From Denitrobaculum sp965225735 (lineage in GTDB: Bacteria > Pseudomonadota > Alphaproteobacteria > Kiloniellales > Kiloniellaceae): a stretch of DNA of 64,000 nt. Position numbers and translations under genes: made by a program. Position 1 is the stretch's first letter, and every line of letters begins with the position of its first letter. The stretch is taken from contig CBDDBN010000028.1 in the NCBI GenBank assembly GCA_965225735.1, forward strand, positions 248,001-312,000, written 5' to 3'. A model generated the notes under the pieces. The model had not been told where the DNA came from. It made no database searches and saw only the letters and a program-made list of their open reading frames with translations. Positions 42,472 to 50,821 of this stretch are shown here, piece after piece.

Positions 42472-43248
42472 TCACCCGGTCACGTGGTAGCCACCGTCGA
42501 TGTGGTGAACGACCCCGGTGACATTCGAGGCTTCGTCGCTGGCCAAGAACGCCGCATAAGCGCCCACATCCTCAATGGTCGCGAGACTCCGCGTCGGAGC
42601 CCGCTCCGCCGCCTTGGTCATCAGTTCGTCGAAATGATCGATGCCGCTGGCTGCGCGCGTCGCCAACGGACCGGGCGAGAGTGCATGGACGGAGATACCC
42701 TTCTTACCGAGCTCGGCCGCGGCATAGCGGGTCACCGCCTCAAGCGACGCCTTGACCGGTCCCATGATGTTGTAGTGGTCGACCACCTTTTCCGAGCCAT
42801 AGAAGGTCACGGTCATACAGGTGCCGCCTTGAGGCATCAGGTTCTCGGCTTTGCGGATCATTCGGAGGAAGGAATGCACCGAGATGTCCATCGCCAGCCC
42901 GAATCCTTCGCGGGAGCAATCGATCACGCGGCCATGCAGATCTTCTTTCGGGCAAAACGCGATGGAATGCAGCAGGATATCCAACTTGCCCCACTGGCGT
43001 TCGATGGCCTGAAACAAACCATCGAGTTGCGCATCGTCCGTTATATCCAGCGGCGCAATGATGTCCGCCTCCAACTCTTCCGCCAGCGGCCGAACATACC
43101 GCTCGGCTTTTTCGTTCAGATAAGTGACGGCAAGATCCGCACCCTGTCCCCGAAAGGCTTTCGCGCAACCCCATGCGATTGAATTTTCATTCGCGACCCC
43201 AACAACCAGGGCCTTCTTTCCACGCAGGGAAAACATCCACGACTCCAT
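42472..43248 (-). CDS. fabI: Enoyl-[acyl-carrier-protein] reductase FabI (258 aa)
   Basis: NADH-dependent reductase of the last step of each fatty-acid elongation round. FabI-type features: KKALVVGVANENSIAWGCAKAF (the divergent glycine motif of FabI), ILLHSIAFCP, and the active-site pattern TVTFYGSEKVVDHYNIMGPVKA with Tyr-x6-Met-x3-Lys spacing. The ATG at 43248 is used; an in-frame ATG at 43236 is also possible. As a gene clustered with DUF3141 and ackA it is likely one of two fabI paralogues in the genome, perhaps tied to short-chain acyl metabolism. Confidence 0.92.
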   Translation of the reverse strand: MESWMFSLRGKKALVVGVANENSIAWGCAKAFRGQGADLAVTYLNEKAERYVRPLAEELEADIIAPLDITDDAQLDGLFQAIERQWGKLDILLHSIAFCPKEDLHGRVIDCSREGFGLAMDISVHSFLRMIRKAENLMPQGGTCMTVTFYGSEKVVDHYNIMGPVKASLEAVTRYAAAELGKKGISVHALSPGPLATRAASGIDHFDELMTKAAERAPTRSLATIEDVGAYAAFLASDEASNVTGVVHHIDGGYHVTG

Positions 43249-43568
43249 CTATTGCACCGCAGCATAAGAGAAAAATATGACAGTTCGTGGAGGCTGCCGA
43301 TCTCAACTGCTCGTCAAAATTTCAGTTTTTCTGAAATTGTATTAATTTATTCGATTTTGACTGAAATATTTCAACCTGCCCAAATAAGGCGTTTGGAGTC
43401 GCAGAGGCATAAGAACGCAATGCAGCAAGCATTAGGTCAAGTTGCGACAAAAACACCAAACCGCGTCGGTATCGGACAGAAATTTGTCGGAACCTCGTCA
43501 TAGGCGCGCGGGTCCGCGGGCTATGCGTAGAGGTAATCAAAAAATACCAAAAGGGAGGTTGAGGGCGA
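43249..43568. promoter_or_regulatory. AT-rich divergent promoter region with TTTCAG/CTGAAA palindromes
   Basis: The 320-bp gap between fabI (minus) and the BCCT gene (plus) holds two perfect palindromes: AATTTCAG-TTTTT-CTGAAATT at 43318-43338 and TGAAATATTTCA at 43362-43373, sharing a TTTCA/TGAAA half-site. Centres are about 40 bp apart. They are candidate operators for one or both genes. A GGGAGG ribosome site precedes the BCCT start. I see no gene in the gap. Confidence 0.5.
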
Positions 43569-45425
43569 ATGTCGATCAAACCGCCATTCACGGATCTTGA
43601 AATCAAAAAAGCCCCGTCGGGCTTTTACGAAGGCTACAGCCTTCCAATCGCGTTGATCAGTAAGATCAGCATGTCTTTGTTGGTGATCTGGGCCCTGGTC
43701 TGGCCCCTGAATGCCAACGGGGTTCTCTCCAGTGTCAACTGGTCGCTACTGGAGGGCTTCAACACCTTCTACATTATTGCGGTCGGGCTTTTCGCCTTTT
43801 TCTGCTTCGCCGTCGCGATCATCCCAGCCTCCGGAAAACGTATCCTGGGACAGGAAGGCGAGAAACCGGAGTTCTCCAATTTCTCCTGGTTCTCTATGAT
43901 GTTCGGCGCCGGTCTCGGTGTCGGACTGATGGTCTACGCCACTGCGGAGCCGATGGGCCTCTGGGGTTCGAACCCGGTTGTCGTCGCGGGCGAGGTTGCC
44001 GGCAACACGGAGGAAGCCGTCACCTCGGCGTATCGCTACACCTTCCTGCACTACGGCTTTCACGCCTGGGCGATCTATGTGGTGACGGGCCTGTCCCTCT
44101 CCTATTACGCTTATACACGCGGCATGCCCTTGACGATCCGATCGGCACTGACGCCGATCCTCGGCCCGCTGTCGAACTCCATCATCGGCCATATTGTGGA
44201 CGTGCTGGGCGTGGTCGCCACCATCCTGGGCGTGTCCGTTACCATCGGCTTTGGTGTCAGCCAGTTCGTCGACGGCGTCTACTCGGTCACCGGCATGGAG
44301 TGGCTGATGAACGCCAGCGAAGAAGGCGCGCCGAAACCCAGCACCGTCGGCCTGATCGCGGCACTAGCCGTCATCATGGGGTTGTCGATCATCTCCGCGG
44401 TCTCGGGCGTCGGACGGGGCATTAAGTACCTCTCGAACCTGAACCTGGTGCTTTCCATCATCCTGTTGCTGGTCTTCGTGATCTTCGGCTCCTTCGCCTT
44501 TGCCATGACCCAGTACGGCACGGCGATGGTGGACTACATCATCCACTTCGTTTCCCTCTCGTTCGAGGCTTACTCGCCGCTTTCGCAGGCAGAATTCGTG
44601 GCTGGTCTCCCCGAGGCCGTAAAGGCCTTGCCGGCAGAGGACATCGCGTCGATCTACAGCGGCGGCACCAATGCCTGGGGCTCTCTTGCTGGCTTCAAGG
44701 ACGCCCTGCCGGAGTCCTTCAAAGCACTGGAAAATTCCGATGCGCTTGCCGCTACAGTCTATGAGACAGGTGCTCAAGGCCGTCTCTTCGGCTGGCAGGC
44801 CGGTTGGACGACCTTCTACTGGGCCTGGTGGATCGCTTTCTCCCCCTTCGTGGGACTCTTCCTGGCACGTATTTCGAAAGGCCGCTCGGTCCGCGAGTTC
44901 GTGCTCGGCTGCGTCATCGCTCCGGCCCTGGTCTGTTTCGCCTGGATGACCATCCTCGGCGGTTCGGCCATCGACCTGGAGCTCAAGGGGATCGCCGACG
45001 GTGCCATCATCGGCGCTTCGACGACCAACAAGCTCTTCGCCACCTTGGGGCAGATGATCGACGGCGGACTGTTGTCCGGCATTACGATCATGTGCGTGGT
45101 GCTGATCATGACCTTCCTGGTGACTTCCGCCGACTCGGGCATCCTGGTCATGAACACCATCATGTCGGGCGGCGAACAGCACGCGGGTATCAAGCACCGG
45201 ATCATCTGGGGCGTCATTCTGACCCTGGTGATCGGCGCACTGATCATCGCGGGCAACACCGGTGCCGCGGCCGATCCGCTTGAAGCGCTGAAGAACGCCA
45301 TGATCATCGGCGCCCTGCCCTTCACCATGGTGATGGTCGGCATGGTGATCTCGATGGCCAAAGCACTCTACCGCGATAGCCTGCGGGACAAGCATGGCGT
45401 GGCGGAGACAGCGCCTGCCGAATAA
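43569..45425 (+). CDS. BCCT family transporter (618 aa)
   Basis: A betaine/carnitine/choline-type secondary transporter with about 12 helices. The glycine-rich unwound helix reads MMFGAGLGVGLMVYATAEP, and the family tryptophan box is FYWAWWIAFSPFVGLFLARISKGR. The length exceeds the usual ~500-550 aa because of an extra ~75-residue hydrophilic stretch around residues 325-405 (SPLSQAEFVAGLPEAVKALP onward), probably periplasmic. No choline or betaine enzyme is adjacent, so substrate is open; compatible solutes or taurine-like compounds are possible. It converges with a LysR gene across a strong terminator. Confidence 0.92.
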   Translation: MSIKPPFTDLEIKKAPSGFYEGYSLPIALISKISMSLLVIWALVWPLNANGVLSSVNWSLLEGFNTFYIIAVGLFAFFCFAVAIIPASGKRILGQEGEKPEFSNFSWFSMMFGAGLGVGLMVYATAEPMGLWGSNPVVVAGEVAGNTEEAVTSAYRYTFLHYGFHAWAIYVVTGLSLSYYAYTRGMPLTIRSALTPILGPLSNSIIGHIVDVLGVVATILGVSVTIGFGVSQFVDGVYSVTGMEWLMNASEEGAPKPSTVGLIAALAVIMGLSIISAVSGVGRGIKYLSNLNLVLSIILLLVFVIFGSFAFAMTQYGTAMVDYIIHFVSLSFEAYSPLSQAEFVAGLPEAVKALPAEDIASIYSGGTNAWGSLAGFKDALPESFKALENSDALAATVYETGAQGRLFGWQAGWTTFYWAWWIAFSPFVGLFLARISKGRSVREFVLGCVIAPALVCFAWMTILGGSAIDLELKGIADGAIIGASTTNKLFATLGQMIDGGLLSGITIMCVVLIMTFLVTSADSGILVMNTIMSGGEQHAGIKHRIIWGVILTLVIGALIIAGNTGAAADPLEALKNAMIIGALPFTMVMVGMVISMAKALYRDSLRDKHGVAETAPAE

Positions 45426-45452
45426 CCTTCGGCCGATGCTCTTGGAAAACAG

Positions 45453-45485
45453 CGGCCGTCCTCGATAGGTTATCGGAGACGGCCG
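45453..45485. terminator. Bidirectional terminator between BCCT and LysR genes
   Basis: CGGCCGTC (45453-45460) pairs with GACGGCCG (45478-45485), extended by an inner CGATA/TATCG stem with a GGT loop. It lies between two converging stop codons (45425 and 45501). Confidence 0.75.
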
Positions 45486-45500
45486 TCACTCTTTCACACT

Positions 45501-46394
45501 TCAGGATGTCTTTGCGCCGCTGTCGGCCACGTCGCGAAAGCTCGAGAAAACATGCTCGGAAAAGGCCCGGCCTGCGGAACCCAGGGTCTTGGCTTCATGC
45601 AGGCGGAGCTGATAGTCGCCGATCTTGCTCAGGCCCTGCTTGGGACCCAGCACCTCATAATCCTCCGACACTAGGCTAGCCGTCAGCGGCGCAACCGCGA
45701 GGTCCGACTGCACCGCCGCCAATTGCCCCAAGCCGGTGTCACAGGTATAGGCGATGCGGTAGCTCACCCCCGTCTCCTTCAGCGACCTTAGCGCCGCGTC
45801 CCGCCAGGGGCAGCCCGGGGCCGAGAGCGCGAGTGGCACCGGCGTGCGGGCATAGCCGCGACCGCCGCGGATACCGATCCAAACCAGCGCCTCGCTATAG
45901 ACGGGCCGCCCCGGCGGCGCTCCTTCGCCACGGGCGACCGTGAGCGTCAGGTCCAGTTCGCCCGCCTCGAACTTCTGCATCAGCTTGACGCTCGAGGACA
46001 AGACCACATCGACCTCGACCAGCGGATGGGTCTTGGCAAAGCGCGATAGAATCTGGGGCAGGAAACGCGTGCCGAAATCGTCCGGCGCACCGAAGCGCAC
46101 GAGCCCCTCGAGCTGCGGCACCCGGAAGCGCGCCAGCGCCTCTTCATTGATCCGCAGCAGCTCCCGGCAGTGGATCAGAAAGGCTTCTCCGTCGCCGGTC
46201 AGCGTAACCGAGCGCGCATGACGGTGAAACAGCGGCCGGCCGAGTTGCTCCTCGAGCCGCTTCATCTGCATGCTCACGGCGGAGGGTGTCCGGAACACAC
46301 GTTTCGCCGCCGCCGTGAAGCTCCCGGCTTCCGAAATCGCCACGAAAGTCTGTATCAGATCGGTCTCGAGCAGTCCGTTGGCCAGGGGTTGCAT
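45501..46394 (-). CDS. LysR family regulator (297 aa)
   Basis: A LysR-type regulator: HTH in DLIQTFVAISEAGSFTAAAKRVFRTPSAVSMQMKRLEEQLG (residues ~11-50), then the effector domain with FGAPDDFGTRFLPQILSRFAKTHP. The sequence resembles the IciA/ArgP-unlike group that controls neighbouring divergent small genes. It is divergent from the DUF1127 gene, with a 101-bp promoter region between them, which makes that gene the likely target. Effector unknown. Confidence 0.9.
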   Translation of the reverse strand: MQPLANGLLETDLIQTFVAISEAGSFTAAAKRVFRTPSAVSMQMKRLEEQLGRPLFHRHARSVTLTGDGEAFLIHCRELLRINEEALARFRVPQLEGLVRFGAPDDFGTRFLPQILSRFAKTHPLVEVDVVLSSSVKLMQKFEAGELDLTLTVARGEGAPPGRPVYSEALVWIGIRGGRGYARTPVPLALSAPGCPWRDAALRSLKETGVSYRIAYTCDTGLGQLAAVQSDLAVAPLTASLVSEDYEVLGPKQGLSKIGDYQLRLHEAKTLGSAGRAFSEHVFSSFRDVADSGAKTS

Positions 46395-46495
46395 AGTCGC
46401 TCCAACCCTTCAGTAAGATTGAACGATACGATAAATACTATTCGTTCGATTGATCAATAGAGAACTGCCATCTTCGTCTCGATAAGGAGACGATC

Positions 46496-46801
46496 ATGTC
46501 CGCAGATCTTTCGACCGCCCCGACATCCTCAGCCCTCTCACGCGGCATCACCCTGTTCTGGCGGCTGTTAGAACAACAGCGCGAAGCCCGCCGGACCCGC
46601 CAGGACCAACGGGACGCCCGCGACGCCTTCATGCATATCCTGCGCCTCGACGAGAGACGTCTCGACGACATCGGCGTCACCCGCGCGGAGGTCGACTGGG
46701 CCGCCAAGCTGCCGCTGGAGATCAATGCATCGAAGGCCTTGCACGCGCGGGCGCGAAAGCGGCGCACGGCCGAATCTGCAGGATCGCCTTCCCGCCGCTG
46801 A
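46496..46801 (+). CDS. DUF1127-like small protein (101 aa)
   Basis: The part FMHILRLDERRLDDIGVTRAEV (about residues 44-65) is the DUF1127/YjiS motif, an arginine-rich helical segment that in alphaproteobacteria binds RNA or modulates small-RNA and phosphate or stress responses. Here the motif is preceded by ~40 residues, including an arginine-rich run (REARRTRQDQRDARDA), and followed by a basic tail, making it longer than the common 45-75 aa forms. Its closeness to the divergent LysR gene suggests control by it. Confidence 0.8.
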   Translation: MSADLSTAPTSSALSRGITLFWRLLEQQREARRTRQDQRDARDAFMHILRLDERRLDDIGVTRAEVDWAAKLPLEINASKALHARARKRRTAESAGSPSRR

Positions 46802-46889
46802 AGCAGATAAACACCGGCTCACGCCGCCCCCGATTGCACCGCGACCGCCTCATCCCTATCTACCTTTCGAACAGAACAAGAGGTAGACG

Positions 46890-47624
46890 ATGAACCCGCA
46901 GAACCTTCTCGAGCAATTCCTGGGCCCGGACGTAACCAAGACCGCGAGCGGCGCGCTGCAGAGCGGCAAGGAAAAGCTGGCCGGCAGCGGCATGGCCGGT
47001 GTCGCCGGCGGCCTGGCGGCCGGCGGACTGCTCGGCGTTCTGCTGGGCAATAAGAAGGCGCGGAAGAAGGTTGGCAAGCTGGCCGGCGGCGTGGTCGGCT
47101 ACGGCGGCGCGGCGGCCCTCGGCGCCCTCGCTTTTCGCGCCTATCAGAACTATCAGTCCGGCCAACAGCAACCTGCGCAACCAGCCCCACAGCCTTCGGT
47201 CCAGCAACAACCTGCGCCACTTCCAGCCGGTTCCAAGTTCCTGCCCGAAACGGCACCCGCTCAGGATGGCAAGCCCTTCGAGCTCGCCCTGGTCATGGCG
47301 ATGATCGGCGCCGCCAACGCCGACGGTCATATCGATTCCGAGGAACAGCGCCACATCTTCCAGCAGGTGGGCGAACTTCCCCTCGATGCGGAAGACAAAG
47401 CCTTCGTCTTCGACGCACTGGGTAAGCCGCCGAGCCTGCAGGACATCGCGGGTCTCGCACAGGGCCCGGAACAGGCCGCCGAACTCTACCTCGCCTCGCG
47501 CCTGGCGATCGATCCCGACGAGCCGATCGAACAGGCCTATCTGCAAGCACTTGCCGCACGTCTGCAACTGCCCGCGGACCTCGTGGCCCATCTGGAAAGC
47601 CAGATCGAGACAGTGCCTGGCTAA
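46890..47624 (+). CDS. DUF533 / TerB-like protein, YebE-like (244 aa)
   Basis: An inner-membrane protein of the DUF533 family. N-terminal amphipathic part, then a glycine-rich membrane stretch (about residues 30-95: MAGVAGGLAAGGLLGVLLG, GGVVGYGGAAALGALAF), a proline/glutamine linker (QQQPAQPAPQPSVQQQPAPL), and a C-terminal TerB-like helical domain from about residue 125 (ALVMAMIGAANADGHIDSEE) with acidic metal-binding type residues. Function is unknown; E. coli YebE belongs to the envelope-stress regulon. It starts 88 bp after the DUF1127 gene with AGAGG before the ATG. Confidence 0.88.
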   Translation: MNPQNLLEQFLGPDVTKTASGALQSGKEKLAGSGMAGVAGGLAAGGLLGVLLGNKKARKKVGKLAGGVVGYGGAAALGALAFRAYQNYQSGQQQPAQPAPQPSVQQQPAPLPAGSKFLPETAPAQDGKPFELALVMAMIGAANADGHIDSEEQRHIFQQVGELPLDAEDKAFVFDALGKPPSLQDIAGLAQGPEQAAELYLASRLAIDPDEPIEQAYLQALAARLQLPADLVAHLESQIETVPG

Positions 47625-47650
47625 CTTCGAGAGTTTCTCTTCGGCGGATC

Positions 47651-48739
47651 CTAGTTTGCCGGCAGCTGATAGCCCGCACGTTCCACCGTGATCCGGAACA
47701 AGCTGTTCGAGGCGGTGATATAGAGCGTCCTGGCCGCATCGCCACGGCCGAAGGCGACATTGGTCGGCCAGGTGTCAGGCATGGGGATACGCGCAAGCTC
47801 TTCCCCCGCGGGCGAGTAGACGTAGACACCGCGCAGGGCCGGATCGTTGTGCCGAAGCGTGACATAGAGATTGCCGTCAACGTCCGCCTTAAAACCGTCC
47901 GGCGCGCCTTGCGGCAGTTTCAGAAAATCGCGCCGGGGTCCGACACTGCCGTCCGCAGCCAGGTCGTAAGCATAAATCGCCTGGGTCTCGGCAATATAGG
48001 CGGGTATGGCGCCCTCGCCCTCCGGCACGCGAATGAAATCGTAGGAGCCATTATCCCAAGCCCCCACGTAGAGCGTCTTCTGATCCGGAGAGACCAGTAA
48101 GCCGTTGACCTTACCCGCATCCGAGATCAAACGCGTGACCGAGCCGTCCGGATCGATCCGGAAGACCGAGTGCTGCGCCTGGGTCATGGGCTCGTACCCG
48201 AAGTACTTGGGGTCGGTGAAATATATACGCCCGGCCTCGTCGATGCTGACGTCGTTCGGGCCGTTGTAAGGCCGGCCCTCGAAGAGGTGAGTCAGAATAA
48301 AGCTGCGCCCCGTCGCCATATCTTTCTTCATGACGCGCCGCCCGCCGGAATCCGGACCCTGGACGAAGACCATGTCGCCCTTGGCATCGAACTCAATGCC
48401 GTTGGACATGTTACTCGGTGAGAGAAAGATCTCCGTGGAATCGCTGACCGGATCGTAACGCCAGATGTGACCACCCTGGGGGAAGACACCGGCTTCGTCT
48501 TTGCAAAACGCCGTAAAGGTGACGTCGCTGAAGTACATCTTACCGTCCCGTCCGGCGGCGATCCCCTCCGCGACCGCACAACCGCCATCGAAAACCCGCT
48601 CAACACGGGCATCGGGCGACAGGATAGAGCTGTCGCCACTTGGCGCCGGAAACCCGGCATCTTCAGCCGCTTCGGCATGACCCGCAGCAAATAGAAACAA
48701 AACCGCGGCGATCGGCGCTAACGCAAGCTTGTTCGTCAT
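47651..48739 (-). CDS. Exported SMP-30/gluconolactonase-like beta-propeller (362 aa)
   Basis: A periplasmic protein with signal peptide (APIAAVLFLFAAGHAEA) and a six-bladed SMP-30/LRE-type propeller. Metal-site style residues appear in CAVAEGIAAGRDGKMYFSD (Glu of the first blade), YNGPNDVSIDEAGRIYFTD (Asn-Asp) and KVNGLLVSPDQKTLYV (Asn). Such enzymes open sugar lactones. The ATG at 48739 follows GGGGGAAGGG. It lies 39 bp after the PhyH-type gene on the same strand, so both are probably controlled by the paired operators upstream. Confidence 0.87.
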   Translation of the reverse strand: MTNKLALAPIAAVLFLFAAGHAEAAEDAGFPAPSGDSSILSPDARVERVFDGGCAVAEGIAAGRDGKMYFSDVTFTAFCKDEAGVFPQGGHIWRYDPVSDSTEIFLSPSNMSNGIEFDAKGDMVFVQGPDSGGRRVMKKDMATGRSFILTHLFEGRPYNGPNDVSIDEAGRIYFTDPKYFGYEPMTQAQHSVFRIDPDGSVTRLISDAGKVNGLLVSPDQKTLYVGAWDNGSYDFIRVPEGEGAIPAYIAETQAIYAYDLAADGSVGPRRDFLKLPQGAPDGFKADVDGNLYVTLRHNDPALRGVYVYSPAGEELARIPMPDTWPTNVAFGRGDAARTLYITASNSLFRITVERAGYQLPAN

Positions 48740-48778
48740 CCCTTCCCCCTCTCCGCTTCAAACAAAACTGACTGGATG

Positions 48779-49675
48779 TCAGGCCGCGAAACCGCTCTTG
48801 GCGCCGCCGCTTTTCTGGAGCTTGAAGATTGAACTGGTGTCCGGCCCCGGCGGGAACGGCAGGCGTACGGGCACCGCCTCCATGCGTGGCTGAAGCACCG
48901 GCTGTCCGATCACCACCCGCTCCTGCAGATCGGCCCACTGTTCGGCCTGCGGCAGTCGCTGCAGATAGTTCGCCGCCCCCATCAACGGCCAGGCATCGGC
49001 GGCGCAACATTCGTAGAAAAGGATGAAGCGCGGCCGGTCGCTGCGGTTCGGCGCGGAACCATGCAGCAGGCGCGCGTGATGTACGGTCATGCTCCCGGCC
49101 TTTCCGGTCAGGGTCACGGCCTTTTCCATATGAAAGTCGGGATCTTCCGGATCCGCCGCGCCGCAGAACTCGCCGGCGGCATTGCTGTGATCCAGGATCG
49201 GACCTCTGTGCGACCCGGGGATCACCTGCAGCGGGCCGTTCTCCTCCGTCACGTCTTCCAGCATCACGCCGCAGGCCAGCATGCTGTCGTTGGTGTGGGG
49301 ATAGAAGGCCCAGTCCTGATGCCACTCTACCGCTGCGCCGCCGCCCGGCGCTTTGGTGTTCAGCTTGGAGGTCTGCAGCAACACGTTCTCGCCCAGGATC
49401 TGCCGCAGCACATCGGTCACGCCTGAGTTCTGCAAAACCTCCCAGAAATATCGATCCTGCCTGTGCGGCAGCTTGACTCGCGTCAGCCGCGGCGCTTCAG
49501 GTCCGTGGCCTTCATCCAGATCGAAGACCTCATCGCTCTCGGAAACCGCACGCGAAGCCTCCATGAAGCTTGCGGTGATCTCACGCATACGGTCCAGCTG
49601 TTCCGGACTGACCGCGTTCTCGACCAGCAGGTAGCCCTGCTCGTTATAGAAGCTGAGCTGTTCGGCAGTGAGCAT
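48779..49675 (-). CDS. Phytanoyl-CoA dioxygenase (PhyH) family oxygenase (298 aa)
   Basis: A non-heme iron, 2-oxoglutarate-dependent oxygenase. The iron facial triad is seen as His-x-Asp in VEWHQDWAFYPH and a distal His in MTVHHARLLHGSAPNRSDRPR, where the Arg is the usual 2-oxoglutarate ligand. Bacterial PhyH proteins act on many small metabolites; the substrate is unknown. The ATG at 49675 (or the GTG one codon earlier) follows GGGAG. It is the first gene of the two-gene unit with the SMP-30 lactonase, divergent from a LacI regulator. Confidence 0.88.
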   Translation of the reverse strand: MLTAEQLSFYNEQGYLLVENAVSPEQLDRMREITASFMEASRAVSESDEVFDLDEGHGPEAPRLTRVKLPHRQDRYFWEVLQNSGVTDVLRQILGENVLLQTSKLNTKAPGGGAAVEWHQDWAFYPHTNDSMLACGVMLEDVTEENGPLQVIPGSHRGPILDHSNAAGEFCGAADPEDPDFHMEKAVTLTGKAGSMTVHHARLLHGSAPNRSDRPRFILFYECCAADAWPLMGAANYLQRLPQAEQWADLQERVVIGQPVLQPRMEAVPVRLPFPPGPDTSSIFKLQKSGGAKSGFAA

Positions 49676-49711
49676 CACGAAATCTCCCTAAGTCGGCTTG
49701 ATCGAGCCAAT

Positions 49712-49750
49712 ATGGTATCGATACCATTTTATTTATGGTATCGATACCAC
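49712..49750. promoter_or_regulatory. Paired LacI-type operators (GGTATCGATACC twice)
   Basis: The perfect 12-bp palindrome GGTATCGATACC occurs at 49714-49725 and 49737-49748, each inside ATGGTATCGATACCA. The centres are 23 bp apart, about two helical turns, on the same face of the DNA. They lie between the divergent phyH-like and lacI-like genes. The central CG and overall symmetry are typical for LacI/GalR regulators, so this is very likely the binding site of the neighbouring regulator. Confidence 0.85.
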
Positions 49751-49810
49751 TGTACCTTGCCTGGCGTCAAGATTATGGTGCGGTGCCAGGGCTTCGTTGA
49801 GGGAGATCGG

Positions 49811-50821
49811 ATGAGAAGCAGCCGGAAGTGGGTGACCATGAGCGAGGTCGCCGCGCGGGCCAAGGTCGGAACCATCACGGTCTCACGCGTCCTCCGCAAC
49901 CCGGACAAGGTCAAGCCCGAGACCCGCGAACGTGTTCAAGCCGCGATCCGCGAACTGGGCTATGTCCCCGACGAGACTGCCGGTGCCCTCTCCTCCAACC
50001 GTAGCCGCATGGTCGGCGCGGTGATCTCCACCTTGGAGGCATCGATCTTTGCTTCCACCGTGGACGGACTCACGCAAAGTCTGCGCAAAGCCGGTTACCA
50101 GCTACTCCTGGCCAGCAGCGACTACCGGCCGGCCATCGAGGCGGAGGTGATCGCCACCCTTTTGGGCCGCCGCCCCGACGGCCTGATCCTGACCAGCAGC
50201 GAGCACGAAGCAGAAGTGGCGGAGCTGCTGAAATCAGCCGGAATTCCAGTGATCGAACTCTGGGAGCTGCCGGAGGCACCAATCGATTGCGCTGTCGGTT
50301 TTTCCAACCGGGACGCGGGCCGGGCGATCACCGATTTCCTGCTCGACAAGGGGCATCGCAAGATTGGTTTTATCGGCGGTCAGGCGTCCCAAGACACACG
50401 CGGCCGCCTGCGCGCCGACGGCTATACCGACGCCCTGCACGCGCGGCGCCTGAAACCGGAAAGCATCTCGCTATCCGGCGAGGGCAGCGGCCCCGACCTG
50501 GGTGCCGCGGGTCTCGCGAAGCTGCTGGCACAGCAGCCCGACACCGACGCTGTAGTCTGCGTCAGTGACCCCGTCGCACTCGGCGCTTACTGCGAAGCGC
50601 AACGCCGGGGCTTGAAGATTCCACAAGACCTCGCGATCACCGGCTTCGGCGATTTCGAACTCGCCGGGACGAGCGGTCTCGGTCTGACCACCATCCGCAT
50701 TCCCGGTTTTGAAATCGGCGAGAAGGCCGCCGAACTGATCCTCGCCAGCCGGGATACCACCGCCGAACGCAGCCAGATCATCGACCTCGGTTTCGAGCTC
50801 ATCGTGCGGCAAACGGCTTAG
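49811..50821 (+). CDS. LacI family regulator (336 aa)
   Basis: A LacI/GalR repressor: HTH and hinge at residues 8-60 (VTMSEVAARAKVGTITVSRVL, NPDKVKPETRERVQAAIRELGY), then a periplasmic-binding-like effector domain (VGAVISTLEASIFASTVDGL to ELIVRQTA). Sequence is GntR(GnuR)-like, a group that senses gluconate and related sugar acids, which would suit a lactonase/oxygenase pathway; this is inference. The ATG at 49811 follows GAGGGAG. The open frame continues upstream to 49463 but lies antisense to phyH. Its end overlaps the PEP-CTERM gene tail by 23 bp. Confidence 0.92.
   Translation: MRSSRKWVTMSEVAARAKVGTITVSRVLRNPDKVKPETRERVQAAIRELGYVPDETAGALSSNRSRMVGAVISTLEASIFASTVDGLTQSLRKAGYQLLLASSDYRPAIEAEVIATLLGRRPDGLILTSSEHEAEVAELLKSAGIPVIELWELPEAPIDCAVGFSNRDAGRAITDFLLDKGHRKIGFIGGQASQDTRGRLRADGYTDALHARRLKPESISLSGEGSGPDLGAAGLAKLLAQQPDTDAVVCVSDPVALGAYCEAQRRGLKIPQDLAITGFGDFELAGTSGLGLTTIRIPGFEIGEKAAELILASRDTTAERSQIIDLGFELIVRQTA

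Noticed and set aside
43964..43974. tRNA T-loop-like sequence GGTTCGAACCC
   Set aside because: Lies inside the BCCT coding region and no acceptor or anticodon arms can be drawn around it.
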